Source of the DNA: CAIOZW01 sp049317725
Lineage (GTDB): Bacteria; Acidobacteriota; Blastocatellia; RBC074
Assembly (NCBI GenBank): GCA_049317725.1
Contig: JBMOHS010000242.1
Span: 1 to 5,116, forward strand
DNA length: 5,116 nucleotides
Reading direction: 5' to 3'
A program made the position numbers and the translations under genes. Below the pieces are notes generated by a model. That model searched no databases. It was given only the letters and a program-made list of their open reading frames with translations, and was not told where the DNA came from. Positions 1 to 5,116 of the stretch are shown piece after piece. How positions within the stretch are numbered: position 1 is the stretch's first letter; each line of letters begins with the position of its first letter.

Positions 1-680
<680 letters not shown>

Positions 681-690
<10 letters not shown>

Positions 691-710
691 GCCAACTCTC
701 CCACTCGACC
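681..710. terminator. Inverted repeat between convergent genes, possible bidirectional terminator
   Basis: GGTCGAGTG (681-689) pairs perfectly with CACTCGACC (702-710) across a 12-base loop. The hairpin includes the antiporter stop codon and fills most of the 33-bp gap between two convergent genes, which is where a shared terminator is expected. There is no T-run on either side, so it is not a canonical intrinsic terminator; it could instead block read-through or protect the mRNA 3' end. Confidence 0.4.
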
Positions 711-723
711 CGGCCTGCCCCCT

Positions 724-2007
724 CTACTTCTGGGCGCGAATATCATAGACGGTGAGGGTCCCCAAATTCCGGATGTACAACTTGCCGCCAGCGACGACCG
801 GGTGGGCCCAACTGGGACGTCCGAAATCTTCGATCGTGAAGCGGCCCCGCTCGACGTAGCCTTTCGGATTGGCCTCCGCCAAGCCAACGACCTGCCCCTC
901 CCCCACCAGGTAGAGCATCCCGTCGGCATAGGTCAGGGAGCCCTTGCCGACGCTGCGGTGGCTCCACATCTTCTTGCCCGTCTCAAATTCGAGGCAAGTC
1001 AGAATGGCATTCGAGAACCCGTAGAGGTAGCCGTTGACGAGCACCATCCCGCCGTGGTGGTTCATCATCTCGCGGGTGAAGTAGACCTCCTGGGCCTCGA
1101 CCTCCCCGCCATTGGCCACCAGGTTGAGCAGCGCCCCGCCCGTGCCATAGGCCGAACTGAAGAAGACCTTGTTATTGGCAAAGACGGGCGTCGCACAGTT
1201 GGCCGTCCCGTTGGCGGCCCGTGTGTACTGGAAGAGGACCTTCCCATCCGTTGCCCGCACCCCGACGGCCGCTGACGAGGTGAAGTTGAGGATCGTCGGG
1301 ACGTTGCCGACCATCACCCGGATGGGAGAGGAGTAGGCCGCCTCTTCCCCCAGCTCAGCCGCCGCCCAGACCTTCTTCCCCGTCATCTTGTCGAGCGCGA
1401 CCATGCCGGCCCCCGGTCCTCCCGGCGAGACGATCAGCCGGTCCCCATCGACGAGTGGCGACTCGCTGATCATCCAGTGCGGATTCCGCCCCCCAAACTC
1501 GCGCAGAATGTTCTTGCGCCAGAGTGCCGACCCATCCCGCAGGCGCAGACAGGCAAGGTCCCCGTTCTCCGTCAGCACATAGACGCGGTCGCCATCGACG
1601 GTCGGCGTCGCCCGGGGACCGTTCCCCCGACTCTCCTCCAGCTTCGGACCCAGCGCGACACTCCAGATCATCTTCCCGTCGGCCCGGTTGAGGCAGTAGA
1701 CCATGCTCGCCGAACGGTTCGTCCCCTGCACCAGGACCCGATCCCCGCTCACCGCAACCGCGCCGTACCCCTCCCCCAAGCCATCGGTCGACCAGACCTG
1801 TCGCGGACCCTCGGCGGGCCACTGCCGCAACAACGCCGTCTCCCCCGAAAGCCCCGTCCGCGTGGCCCCGCGCCACTGCGGCCAATCCTGGGCCTGCCCC
1901 ACCCACGGGGCCACCAGCAGGAGCACCACGCCTCCCACCCATCCCGACAGGCCTCCCCCTCTCTTCTCACTCCGCCGCCTTGCCATCTCCCACCGTTGCA
2001 GTCTCAT
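724..2007 (-). CDS. Secreted PQQ-like beta-propeller repeat protein
   Basis: A 427-residue exported protein of the PQQ-binding-like (BamB-like) beta-propeller superfamily. The N-terminus has a basic region (residues 1-17), a hydrophobic core (about 20-36) and a likely signal peptidase I site after GQA (39). The mature protein opens with DWPQWRGATRTG, usual for large families of secreted propeller proteins in Acidobacteria, Planctomycetes and Verrucomicrobia. Blade motifs of the form 'dGDRVYVL...L..ldG..lWr' recur near residues 85-118, 136-166, 186-216, 318-349, 358-378 and 404-424. No catalytic domain or haem motif is seen, so it is probably a binding or scaffold protein, not a PQQ dehydrogenase; the ligand is unknown. 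The start at 2007 is chosen over the ATG at codon 8 because AAGGAG lies 6 bases upstream. It converges on the antiporter gene and diverges from the peptidase gene. Confidence 0.9.
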   Translation of the reverse strand: MRLQRWEMARRRSEKRGGGLSGWVGGVVLLLVAPWVGQAQDWPQWRGATRTGLSGETALLRQWPAEGPRQVWSTDGLGEGYGAVAVSGDRVLVQGTNRSASMVYCLNRADGKMIWSVALGPKLEESRGNGPRATPTVDGDRVYVLTENGDLACLRLRDGSALWRKNILREFGGRNPHWMISESPLVDGDRLIVSPGGPGAGMVALDKMTGKKVWAAAELGEEAAYSSPIRVMVGNVPTILNFTSSAAVGVRATDGKVLFQYTRAANGTANCATPVFANNKVFFSSAYGTGGALLNLVANGGEVEAQEVYFTREMMNHHGGMVLVNGYLYGFSNAILTCLEFETGKKMWSHRSVGKGSLTYADGMLYLVGEGQVVGLAEANPKGYVERGRFTIEDFGRPSWAHPVVAGGKLYIRNLGTLTVYDIRAQK

Positions 2008-2013
2008 TCCTCA

Positions 2014-2019
2014 CTCCTT
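2014..2019 (-). promoter_or_regulatory. Ribosome binding site of the propeller gene
   Basis: On the minus strand AAGGAG precedes the ATG at 2007 with a 6-base gap. This fixes the start of the 427-residue form. Confidence 0.75.
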
Positions 2020-2117
2020 TGCTGTCTGCCCTCTCAAAATGCCCTCCCCCCCCTTGCCCGGGAAACCTTGGAAAAGATTAATTGTGGAGCCCTCCCGGAA
2101 GGGTGAGAGAGATGCAG

Positions 2118-2123
2118 TATAAT
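2118..2123 (+). promoter_or_regulatory. Possible -10 box (TATAAT) for the M48 gene
   Basis: A perfect TATAAT lies 159 bases before the peptidase start codon in otherwise GC-rich DNA. No good -35 hexamer is found 16-18 bases upstream, where the sequence is around CCCGGAA. If it is used, the mRNA would have a leader of about 150 bases that includes the whole 9-bp repeat array. The overlapping minus-strand reading TATACT (2116-2121) could equally be a -10 for the divergent gene. Confidence 0.35.
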
Positions 2124-2184
2124 CCCGTTCTGATGGCGAGAGAAAGGATCGACCCCGGTTCAATCCACTTCGCTCCGCCCGAAC

Positions 2185-2259
2185 CCGATTGGACCTATTG
2201 GTCCCACTGGCCCCATTGGTCCTATCGGTCCTGTTAGTCCTATTAGTCCTATTAGTCCT
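2185..2259. repeat. Degenerate 9-bp tandem repeat, about 8 units
   Basis: Units of consensus CCTATTGGT run from 2185 to 2256, followed by a partial CCT. They start at 2185, 2194, 2203, 2212, 2221, 2230, 2239 and 2248. The proximal units end in GGT or similar, while the last three end in AGT and two of these are identical (CCTATTAGT). A local dyad GGACC-TATT-GGTCC occurs at 2191-2204. Because the period is a multiple of three, every frame stays open, which explains the leucine/valine-rich and Arg-Thr-Asn-rich shadow readings. The array ends 22 bases before the peptidase start codon, so it probably lies in the mRNA leader. Confidence 0.85.
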
Positions 2260-2270
2260 GAAGAGCGCAC

Positions 2271-2277
2271 AAGGAGG
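2271..2277 (+). promoter_or_regulatory. Ribosome binding site of the M48 gene
   Basis: AAGGAGG, almost the full anti-Shine-Dalgarno complement, sits 4 bases before the ATG at 2282. It selects this start over the in-frame ATG at 2189, which lies inside the 9-bp repeat and has no such site. Confidence 0.8.
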
Positions 2278-2281
2278 GCAG

Positions 2282-3493
2282 ATGATCACCAATCCCAATG
2301 TCACCGCAGTCGCCCCAAGCAGCCGGAGCAGCCGACCCGCGTCGAGCCGGCCGGCGCGACTGGCCACCAATCGCACCGGGCTTCTCGTCCTCCTCTTCTG
2401 CCTCATCGGGTTGACCGGGTGGGCGCAGAACGAGAGTGGCACCAAGACCGCGGAGACCCCCACCGCCAAAGATGCCCGCAAGGCCCCGCTCAAGCCCCTC
2501 TCCGACATGGAAAATCCGGAGATGATCGGGAAGCGCAACATCAATAAGCTCCAGATCAACTTCTACAACTTCGACAAGGAAGTAGCGATCGGTCGGCAGT
2601 TCTCCCAGGAGGTCGACCGCTCGGCCAAGCTCGTCGAAGACCCGATCATCGTCGAGTACATCAACAAGGTAGGGCAAAACCTCGTCCTCCATTCGGACGC
2701 CAAGGTGCCCTTCACGATCAAGGTGATCGACGCCGATGAGATCAATGCCTTTGCCCTCCCGGGTGGGTTCTTCTACGTCAACAAGGGGCTGATCCTCGCC
2801 GCCGAGACCGAGGCCGAACTCGCCGGACCGATGGCCCACGAGATTGCCCACGTCGCCGCGCGCCACGGTGTCGAACAGGCCTCCAAAGGGCAGATCGTCA
2901 ACTGGGGCTCCCTCCCGCTGATCTTCCTCGGCGGCTGGGGCGGCTTCGCGATCCGGCAGGCGGCCGGGCTGGCGATCCCTGTCGGCTTCCTCCGGTTCAG
3001 CCGCGGCGCCGAGTACGAGGCCGACACCCTCGCCGTCCAGTACCTCTGGGCCAGTGGCTACGATCCCAACGCCATGTCCAGCTTCTTCGAGAAGCTCCAA
3101 GCGCAGGAGGGCAAGAAGCCCGGAACCATGGCCAAGATCTTCAGCACCCATCCGATGGTCGGGGACCGCATCGCCAAGGTCAACGACCTGATCGCCCGGT
3201 TCCCCGAGAAGAGCGAGTACACCATCAATACCTCCGAGTTCACGCAGGTCAAGAATCGGCTCATCGCCATGACCAATGCCCGCTCGACGGGCGGCCGCGG
3301 CGGAATCGGTGGCCCCGCCGGTGAGGACTCGAAGAAGCCGACGCTCAAGCGTCGTCAGCCGACGCCCCCCGAGGGCTCCGAAGAGGCTGCCGGAGCGACC
3401 ACGGAAGAGAGCCAGGCACCCGATCGCCCGACGCTCCGGCGCAAGGAGACCCCGCCCGCCGAGGCCCCCAAGCCGCCAGAGGAGAACCGCTAG
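2282..3493 (+). CDS. Secreted M48-family zinc metallopeptidase
   Basis: A 403-residue exported peptidase related to BepA/LoiP-type M48 enzymes, which take part in envelope protein quality control. A long Ser/Arg-rich N-region precedes a hydrophobic core (residues 32-47) with a likely cleavage site after GWA (48). The catalytic domain spans about 95-305. It carries the zinc motif HEIAH (186-190), the third ligand expected at Glu244 in SRGAEYEAD, and STHP (288-291), where a histidine near the active site is usual. The lead-in NPEMIGKRN and NFYNFDKEVAIG resembles acidobacterial members. After about residue 335 a low-complexity Gly/Pro/Glu/Lys tail contains two copies of a PTL-[KR]-R motif. No membrane anchor is seen beyond the signal region, so it is probably periplasmic or secreted. 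The start is set by the strong AAGGAGG. Its substrate is unknown. Confidence 0.9.
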   Translation: MITNPNVTAVAPSSRSSRPASSRPARLATNRTGLLVLLFCLIGLTGWAQNESGTKTAETPTAKDARKAPLKPLSDMENPEMIGKRNINKLQINFYNFDKEVAIGRQFSQEVDRSAKLVEDPIIVEYINKVGQNLVLHSDAKVPFTIKVIDADEINAFALPGGFFYVNKGLILAAETEAELAGPMAHEIAHVAARHGVEQASKGQIVNWGSLPLIFLGGWGGFAIRQAAGLAIPVGFLRFSRGAEYEADTLAVQYLWASGYDPNAMSSFFEKLQAQEGKKPGTMAKIFSTHPMVGDRIAKVNDLIARFPEKSEYTINTSEFTQVKNRLIAMTNARSTGGRGGIGGPAGEDSKKPTLKRRQPTPPEGSEEAAGATTEESQAPDRPTLRRKETPPAEAPKPPEENR

Positions 3494-3537
3494 CCGGGGA
3501 CGCCTCAGAGAGTCGAGCCTCTTGCGCGCCCATCGCC

Positions 3538-3555
3538 GGGAGACGATTCTCTCCC
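3538..3555 (+). terminator. Small hairpin downstream of the M48 gene
   Basis: GGGAGA (3538-3543) pairs with TCTCCC (3550-3555) across a 6-base loop, 44 bases after the peptidase stop codon. No T-run follows, so a role as terminator is only suggested by position. Confidence 0.3.
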
Positions 3556-3597
3556 ACCAAGCGACGGCCAGTCTGATTCTGGGGGCTGGTTGGCGTG

Positions 3598-3660
3598 TCT
3601 TAGTGGTGGGAGCAGGTAGCCTGCCCAAGGAAAGAGGGTGCCCACGAGGGAATTGACAAG
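3598..3660. repeat. Decayed partial copy of the composite hairpin repeat
   Basis: This stretch resembles the middle and right part of the two clear copies that follow. It has a GCAGG...CCTGCCC inverted repeat (about 3612-3626) instead of GGGCAGGC/GCCTGCCC. It then has GGGTGCCCACGAGGG (3636-3650) where the next copy has the CACCCACAAGGGGTGCCC hairpin, followed by ATTG as in the spacer after copy A. The similarity is patchy and gapped, so the limits are approximate. Confidence 0.45.
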
Positions 3661-3667
3661 GGCCTGC

Positions 3668-3804
3668 GGGAAACAGTCGCGATTGCCGCCGAGCCACGGA
3701 ACGACGCGAAACGTGCGAATTGTAGGGGCAGGCCTTGTGCCTGCCCTTTTTTGCGGAAACGACCGCTGTTGGAAAAAGGGCACCCACAAGGGGTGCCCCT
3801 ACGG
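3668..3804. repeat. Composite hairpin repeat, copy A
   Basis: This copy has a conserved head (3668-3723), a hairpin GGGCAGGC/GCCTGCCC (3726-3746) followed by T6, a linker CGGAAACGACCGCTGTTGGA, and a second hairpin GGGCACCC/GGGTGCCC (3778-3798). The first 69 bases match copy B at 65 positions. The copies start 153 bases apart, in direct orientation. The block resembles the intergenic palindromic repeat families common in bacterial chromosomes; no transposase or target duplication is visible. Open frames across it are by-products of the repeat. Confidence 0.8.
3724..3752 (+). terminator. Hairpin plus T-run inside repeat copy A
   Basis: An 8-bp perfect GC-rich stem (3726-3733 with 3739-3746, loop CTTGT) is followed directly by six T (3747-3752). 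This has the form of an intrinsic terminator for plus-strand transcription coming from the peptidase gene, which ends 230 bases upstream. Because it belongs to a repeat element, terminator function may be incidental. Confidence 0.45.
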
Positions 3805-3820
3805 ATTGAAAACGACCATT

Positions 3821-3948
3821 GGGAAACAGTCACGATTGCCGCCGAGCCACGGAACGACACGGGACGTGCGAATTGTAGGGGCAGGCCTTTTTTTGGCGGA
3901 AACGACCGCTGCTGGAAAAGGGGTCCCCACAAGGGATGCCCCAACGGA
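3821..3948. repeat. Composite hairpin repeat, copy B
   Basis: This is a second direct copy, matching copy A at 65 of the first 69 bases. After GGGGCAGGCCTT it differs: the right arm of the first hairpin (GTGCCTGCCC in copy A) is missing, leaving a T7 run before GGCGGAAACGACCGCTG. The second hairpin is imperfect, GGGGTCCCC against GGGATGCCCC. It ends about 40 bases beyond the stop codon of the DUF1810 gene. Confidence 0.8.
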
Positions 3949-3989
3949 GCCTTGTCCGCTGCCTGCTGTTATTCGGAGTACCCACGGGT

Positions 3990-4436
3990 TTACCGCGTTT
4001 CTGGTGCAGGACCAATGAGCTGAAGTGTCCGTTCGTCAGTCACGCCCTCGAAGTACTTGCCGAGCAAACCCTCGAACACTGAGCCTGGACCCGACACCCG
4101 TGCGAACAGGGTGGCGCACGACCGCAGTTTCATGTCGTCCGGGGAGCCGAATATCTCGTATGCCGAGGCGCCATGGACGCCGAGAGCCGCCTCGCAGCAC
4201 TCCACCAGCCGTGGTCCGAGAACCGGATGCCGCAGATAAGCCTCGGCCTCGGCGATGCTCTTGATGGCATACCACCGGGAAGTCGAGCTGAATCCAAGTC
4301 CATTAAACTGCGGGAAGATGTACCACATCCAGTGCGACATCTTTCGGCCGGCACGGATCTCGGACAACGCTTGATCGTAGTCTTCCGCTTGGGCTCGCAC
4401 GAAGCGGCTCAGGTCGTACGGGTCGTTCTGATCCAA
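3990..4436 (-). CDS. DUF1810 family protein, carried as a cassette gene
   Basis: A 148-residue soluble protein of the DUF1810 family (sometimes labelled 'calpastatin' in databases), whose function is not known. Hallmarks are DPYDLSRFVRAQ (5-16), the MSHWMWYIFPQ block with GLG (33-48), AYLRHPVLGPRL (66-77) and EIFGSPDDMKLRSCATLF (94-111). It covers the usual family length of about 140-150 residues. The proposed start is TTG at 4436, with GGAG 8 bases upstream, giving M-DQNDPYDL, where family members begin. The longer ATG reading from 4541 would run through the attC site and add 35 residues unlike the family. It begins 18 bases after the attC end, as expected for a cassette gene, but no attC-like site follows its stop codon. 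Confidence 0.85.
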   Translation of the reverse strand: MDQNDPYDLSRFVRAQAEDYDQALSEIRAGRKMSHWMWYIFPQFNGLGFSSTSRWYAIKSIAEAEAYLRHPVLGPRLVECCEAALGVHGASAYEIFGSPDDMKLRSCATLFARVSGPGSVFEGLLGKYFEGVTDERTLQLIGPAPETR

Positions 4437-4454
4437 GATGAGTGCTCCAAGTCC

Positions 4455-4565
4455 ACCGAACGTTTGAGTTACCCAGCGTGCAGTGGGGTGGCGAAGCCGG
4501 GCAAGAATGAAATGAAGCCCGGCGCAGCCACCCCGAAGCACGTCCGGTTGAACAAGGGGTTAGGT
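4455..4565 (-). mobile_element. attC-like recombination site (attC-2)
   Basis: Read on the minus strand, the site starts with ACCTAAC (4565-4559, fitting RYYYAAC) and ends with GTTCGGT (4461-4455), which differs from GTTRRRY at one base. The 111-bp length is within the attC range. Inside are nested stems: GGGGTGGC/GCCACCCC (4527-4534 with 4485-4492) and GCCGGGC/GCCCGGC (4517-4523 with 4496-4502), plus CGTGC/GCACG outside them. The first 28 bases match attC-1 at 22 positions. The stop codon of the preceding gene lies within its first box and the DUF1810 gene starts 18 bases after its end, the normal cassette arrangement. Confidence 0.75.
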
Positions 4566-4751
4566 TTTCTCACTCGGTTGCGACGGGGTAACGGGATCGA
4601 GAACGACAATGAGGAAAGTGGCAACGGGTCCGAGAAAGAAAGAGAGGATGGACCAACCAAGCCCGCTGCGACCTTTGCTTTGGGCCAAGCCAGCGTTGAT
4701 CAGCATGAGTGTCCCCCAGCCAGCGATGAATTCACGTTGATACTCTTTCAT
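4560..4751 (-). CDS. Small two-helix membrane protein (unrecognised)
   Basis: A 63-residue protein with two likely membrane segments (about residues 8-23 and 32-51) joined by a loop with KGRSGLGW. The pattern 'KGRS..GW..L....GP.A' recurs in many small, uncharacterised bacterial membrane proteins; no specific function can be assigned. The ATG overlaps the stop codon of the toxin fragment (ATGA, 4748-4751), so it is probably translated by coupling; only GAGG directly against the ATG resembles a ribosome binding site. The stop codon TAA lies inside the first box of attC-2, a common feature of cassette genes. It could be the original cassette gene joined to a toxin fragment, or a toxin-neutralising membrane protein, but nothing in the sequence supports the second idea. 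Confidence 0.6.
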   Translation of the reverse strand: MKEYQREFIAGWGTLMLINAGLAQSKGRSGLGWSILSFFLGPVATFLIVVLDPVTPSQPSEKT

Positions 4752-4966
4752 CCTCGTTTCCGCTGTGAAAAAAACCTGCTATAGACTCGATCCCCTGGGC
4801 CGTAGTCGGTCCGAAGCTCAGACACCCCCACGCCAGCGGGTTTTACTAAACCAGGGTTGCCCTCGGCCAACCGATCAAGACGAGCCTGAACCCGAGCACG
4901 AGCCCTTATGTCAAGGAGTGCGTCCAGCCAACTTGCGAACCGGTCGGTTTTCCGGATCTCTACCAT
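4748..4966 (-). pseudogene. RelE/HigB-type toxin gene lacking its 3' end
   Basis: A 72-residue product of the RelE/ParE superfamily, in the HigB-like 'addiction module killer' group that cleaves mRNA on the ribosome. Typical stretches are FASWLDALLDIRARARVQAR (10-29), RLAEGNPG (32-39) and GVSELRTDYGPGDRVY (47-62). Family members continue for about 25 residues with a LVVLLxGGDK-type strand and a terminal helix; here the reading ends with SRFFSQRKRG. Neither other forward frame downstream restores the missing part, so this is a deletion or replacement, not a simple frameshift. No antitoxin gene follows. The start ATG lies 20 bases after the end of attC-1, fitting a cassette, with only weak GGA before it. 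Activity is doubtful, although a short variant cannot be excluded. Confidence 0.65.
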
Positions 4967-4985
4967 TCCGTGAATCTAGCCACTC

Positions 4986-5105
4986 GGCTACATCTTGTCA
5001 ACCGCCCGAGCAGCGGCGTGGGGCAGCGGGCGGCGGCCAGGCCAGGATGGAATGAGGTCCGAGGGACGAACGCTCTTGCGCGTCCAGTTGAGCACTGGGT
5101 TAGGC
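4986..5105 (-). mobile_element. attC-like recombination site (attC-1)
   Basis: On the minus strand the site starts with GCCTAAC (5105-5099), a perfect RYYYAAC box, followed by CCAGTGC and TCAACTGGACGCGC. It ends with GGTTGA, a short spacer and GTAGCC (4991-4986), which looks like a GTTRRRY core with one base lost. TCAAC near the left end pairs with GTTGA near the right end, and CCGCCCG/CGGGCGG can pair inside. It matches attC-2 at 22 of the first 28 bases. The decayed right core may reduce its activity. The 11 bases before it (5106-5116) are the tail of the preceding cassette; a stop codon (TGA or the TAA in GCCTAAC) is present, but too little is visible to name a gene. Confidence 0.65.
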
Positions 5106-5116
5106 GTCACTTCGCT

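Larger units (their letters stand above)
2008..2281. other. Divergent intergenic region
   Basis: These 274 bases separate two divergently transcribed genes and should hold both promoters. Visible elements are a run of eight C (2046-2053), a TATAAT box (2118-2123), a 9-bp tandem repeat (2185-2259) and a Shine-Dalgarno sequence for each gene. No convincing promoter for the minus-strand gene was found, and no gene is supported here: the readable frames through the repeat lack a start with a ribosome binding site. Confidence 0.6.
4461..4990 (-). mobile_element. Complete gene cassette between two attC-like sites
   Basis: If integrase cuts between G and TT of the core sites, the cassette runs from 4990 down to 4461, 530 bp. 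It contains a truncated toxin gene, an overlapping small membrane protein gene, and attC-2. Both genes point in the direction expected for a cassette. By integron polarity the attI site and integrase gene would lie to the right of the window. Confidence 0.65.

Noticed and set aside
802..2122. Several open frames of 139-209 codons on the plus strand, and others on the minus strand, across the propeller gene.
   Set aside because: They are out-of-frame shadows of the propeller gene, with Pro/Arg/Ser-rich composition and no domain or ribosome binding site.
2185..2259. CRISPR array.
   Set aside because: The 9-bp units are contiguous with no spacers; this is a simple tandem repeat.
2189..2281. A longer start for the peptidase at 2189.
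   Set aside because: It would translate the 9-bp repeat as a Leu/Val run ahead of a second hydrophobic signal; the ATG at 2282 has AAGGAGG at proper distance.
2252..3787. A 511-codon open frame on the minus strand opposite the peptidase gene.
   Set aside because: It is a high-GC antisense shadow: the plus-strand frame encodes a complete M48 peptidase with HEIAH and a Shine-Dalgarno sequence, while the minus reading is Arg/Gly/Leu-rich with no recognisable domain.
3668..3948. CRISPR or insertion sequence.
   Set aside because: Only two long copies 153 bases apart, no unique spacers of CRISPR size, no transposase and no terminal inverted repeats bounding a gene.
3940..3992. A third attC after the DUF1810 stop codon.
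   Set aside because: No RYYYAAC box or matching GTTRRRY core with complementary arms could be found there.
3600..4023. Open frames of 90-126 codons on both strands across the composite repeats.
   Set aside because: They follow the repeat copies, repeat the same peptide strings and have no domain.
4437..4541. An ATG start at 4541 for the DUF1810 gene.
   Set aside because: It would add 35 residues encoded by the attC site, absent from the family; TTG at 4436 with GGAG fits better.
4173..4784. A 203-codon plus-strand open frame across the cassette region.
   Set aside because: It is antisense to the DUF1810 gene, attC-2 and the membrane protein gene, and resembles no family.

Overview
The window looks like a chromosomal segment of a GC-rich Gram-negative bacterium, most likely Acidobacteriota. 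That assignment is inferred from the style of the M48 metallopeptidase (the NPEMIGKRN/NFYNFDKE lead-in and a C-terminal tail with two PTL-basic motifs) and from the secreted PQQ-propeller protein that opens with DWPQWRG. No rRNA or tRNA anchors the taxonomy.

Layout. Positions 1-690 (+) hold the C-terminal half of a CPA2-type Na+(K+)/H+ antiporter. It converges on 724-2007 (-), a secreted PQQ-like beta-propeller protein, with a perfect 9-bp inverted repeat over the antiporter stop codon. A divergent intergenic region (2008-2281) carries a TATAAT box and a degenerate 9-bp tandem repeat. It leads into 2282-3493 (+), a secreted M48 zinc metallopeptidase with a strong Shine-Dalgarno sequence. Positions 3494-3989 contain no gene but hold two copies, plus a decayed third, of a composite hairpin-rich repeat about 130-140 bp long.

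The right-hand 1.1 kb is different in kind. On the minus strand it reads as part of an integron-type gene-cassette array. Two attC-like recombination sites (4986-5105 and 4455-4565) share 22 of their first 28 bases. Each starts with RYYYAAC and ends in a core-like sequence, and each is followed after about 20 bases by a gene. The complete cassette between them (4461-4990) carries a RelE/HigB-type toxin gene that has lost its 3' end, overlapped by ATGA with a small two-helix membrane protein gene. The next cassette carries a DUF1810 gene that starts at TTG and has no recognisable attC after it. By normal integron polarity, the integrase and attI, if present, should lie to the right of the window.

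The antiporter, propeller protein and peptidase are envelope functions, but nothing shows that they form one pathway: they are in separate, oppositely oriented transcription units. The cassette genes are an accessory insertion next to the repeat block.
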